Assembly (NCBI GenBank): GCA_949879835.1 | Contig: CATLBU010000018.1 | Span: forward strand, 1-13,756 | Length of the DNA stretch: 13,756 bases | Origin: an uncultured Bacilli bacterium | GTDB lineage: Bacteria > Bacillota_I > Bacilli_A > RF39 > UBA660 | Reading direction: 5' to 3' | The notes under the pieces: model-generated | Databases searched by the model: none | Seen by the model: only the letters and a program-made list of their open reading frames with translations | Told to the model about the DNA's origin: nothing | Position numbers and translations under genes: made by a program | Part shown: positions 13,329 to 13,756 of the stretch, piece by piece | Position numbering within the stretch: the stretch's first letter is position 1 | Layout of the letters: every line of letters begins with the position of its first letter

Positions 13329-13481
13329 TATTTTTTACATTTTAAAAATTTTTTCTATCTTCCCAAAACTTTTATATTTTAGAATCTTTCCTGAATCTGT
13401 TTATTTTTCTACTATTTATATTATTTTTGTTTCAAAAAGATTGACATATATTGACATTCTGATAAGTCCTTTTTTTATCGG

Positions 13482-13509
13482 TTGACTATAAAATATGATA
13501 CTATATAAA
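13482..13509 (+). promoter_or_regulatory. Promoter of the PrsW-family gene
   Basis: -35 TTGACT (13482-13487), 16-base spacer, -10 TATAAA (13504-13509); an overlapping extended -10 TGATACTAT (13496-13504) is an alternative. Ribosome site AGGAAGTGGG (13516-13525). Two tandem TTGACAT copies lie upstream at 13441-13457. Confidence 0.5.
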
Positions 13510-13528
13510 TAAGATAGGAAGTGGGTTT

Positions 13529-13756
13529 ATGTTTAAAAATATCGTTTTAATATGTATTGCAGTTATACCAATCATCTTTTTGTTAAAATATACTTTTGAT
13601 AAAGATAAGATAGAAAAGGAACCGTTATTATTACTACTGAAACTTTTTGTATCTGGAATGTTTTCTTCTATTATTGTCTTAATTGTATCGCTATCTTTAG
13701 AAATGGTTATTGATGATGGTAATAAATTTTATGATTCCTTTGTAAAAGTAGGTTTA
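13529..13756 (+). CDS. PrsW-family intramembrane protease, 3' end cut by the window
   Basis: The first 76 codons of a membrane protein. A hydrophobic helix (about 3-20) is followed by YTFDKDKIEKEP (21-32), which resembles the charged loop with an EP pair typical of PrsW-family proteases, and a second helix (about 33-59, LLLLLKLFVSGMFSSIIVLI). The catalytic Glu and His residues of the family lie further on and are not visible. In Bacillus subtilis PrsW makes the first cut in the anti-sigma factor RsiW; the substrate here is unknown. The start at 13529 has AGGAAGTGGG shortly upstream. The family call rests on the N-terminal part only. Confidence 0.72.
   Translation, partial: MFKNIVLICIAVIPIIFLLKYTFDKDKIEKEPLLLLLKLFVSGMFSSIIVLIVSLSLEMVIDDGNKFYDSFVKVGL

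Noticed and set aside
1..13756. CRISPR array, tRNA, rRNA or riboswitch
   Set aside because: No spaced direct repeats, cloverleaf-like or conserved RNA patterns were seen, and the very short predicted leaders leave no room for a riboswitch before most genes.

Overview
The window comes from a low-GC (AT-rich), spore-forming Gram-positive bacterium, most likely an uncultured member of the Bacillota/Bacilli. The evidence is a forespore sigma factor SigG, a YlmC/YmxH-type PRC-barrel protein, a LafB/CpoA-type glycolipid glycosyltransferase of lipoteichoic-acid organisms, and a MutL of the endonuclease type. I cannot name the species. No rRNA, tRNA or CRISPR array is visible.

Layout. Positions 2-2172 (+) are an accessory bacteriocin locus: the 3' part of a peptide exporter ABC gene, a 17-codon ORF coupled to its stop, two short genes with double-glycine leaders (1716-1853 and 1862-2023), and an overlapping 53-aa membrane ORF (2011-2172). 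All three of the latter are absent from a long-ORF view. The two leader peptides each carry GxxxG in the mature part, the hallmark of two-peptide (class IIb) bacteriocins. The third ORF has no leader, yet repeats the C-terminal motif of the second peptide. A hairpin at 2173-2194 ends this locus and the converging mutL.

Positions 2206-8346 (-) are chromosomal genes, read right to left: a PRC-barrel protein, a glycolipid glycosyltransferase, an ApbE-like membrane protein that has lost expected active-site residues, miaB, then GNAT-mutL. They look like short independent transcription units rather than one operon. An IS1182-type insertion sequence (8406-10072, +) sits between the PRC-barrel gene and sigG (10149-10922, -). 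It is flanked by exact 28-bp direct copies of a palindrome that looks like the original sigG terminator. Next come a ZIP metal transporter (-, TTG start), a SAM methyltransferase (+), a tail-anchored protein of unknown function (-), and the start of a PrsW-family membrane protease (+), cut by the window end.

Regulatory architecture. Four genes (GNAT, ApbE-like, glycosyltransferase, tail-anchored protein) share one composite start module: extended -10 (TGnTATAmT-like), six bases, the Shine-Dalgarno AGGTGAT, three bases, ATG. In each, exactly 16 bases lie between the -10 and the ATG. The methyltransferase has the same 16-base spacing with a -35 box. Transcripts would then begin at the Shine-Dalgarno itself, giving leaders of about 10 bases. 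Terminators and promoters are packed together: the GNAT-mutL -35 box lies inside the stem of the miaB terminator, and one hairpin holds the stop codons of two converging genes.
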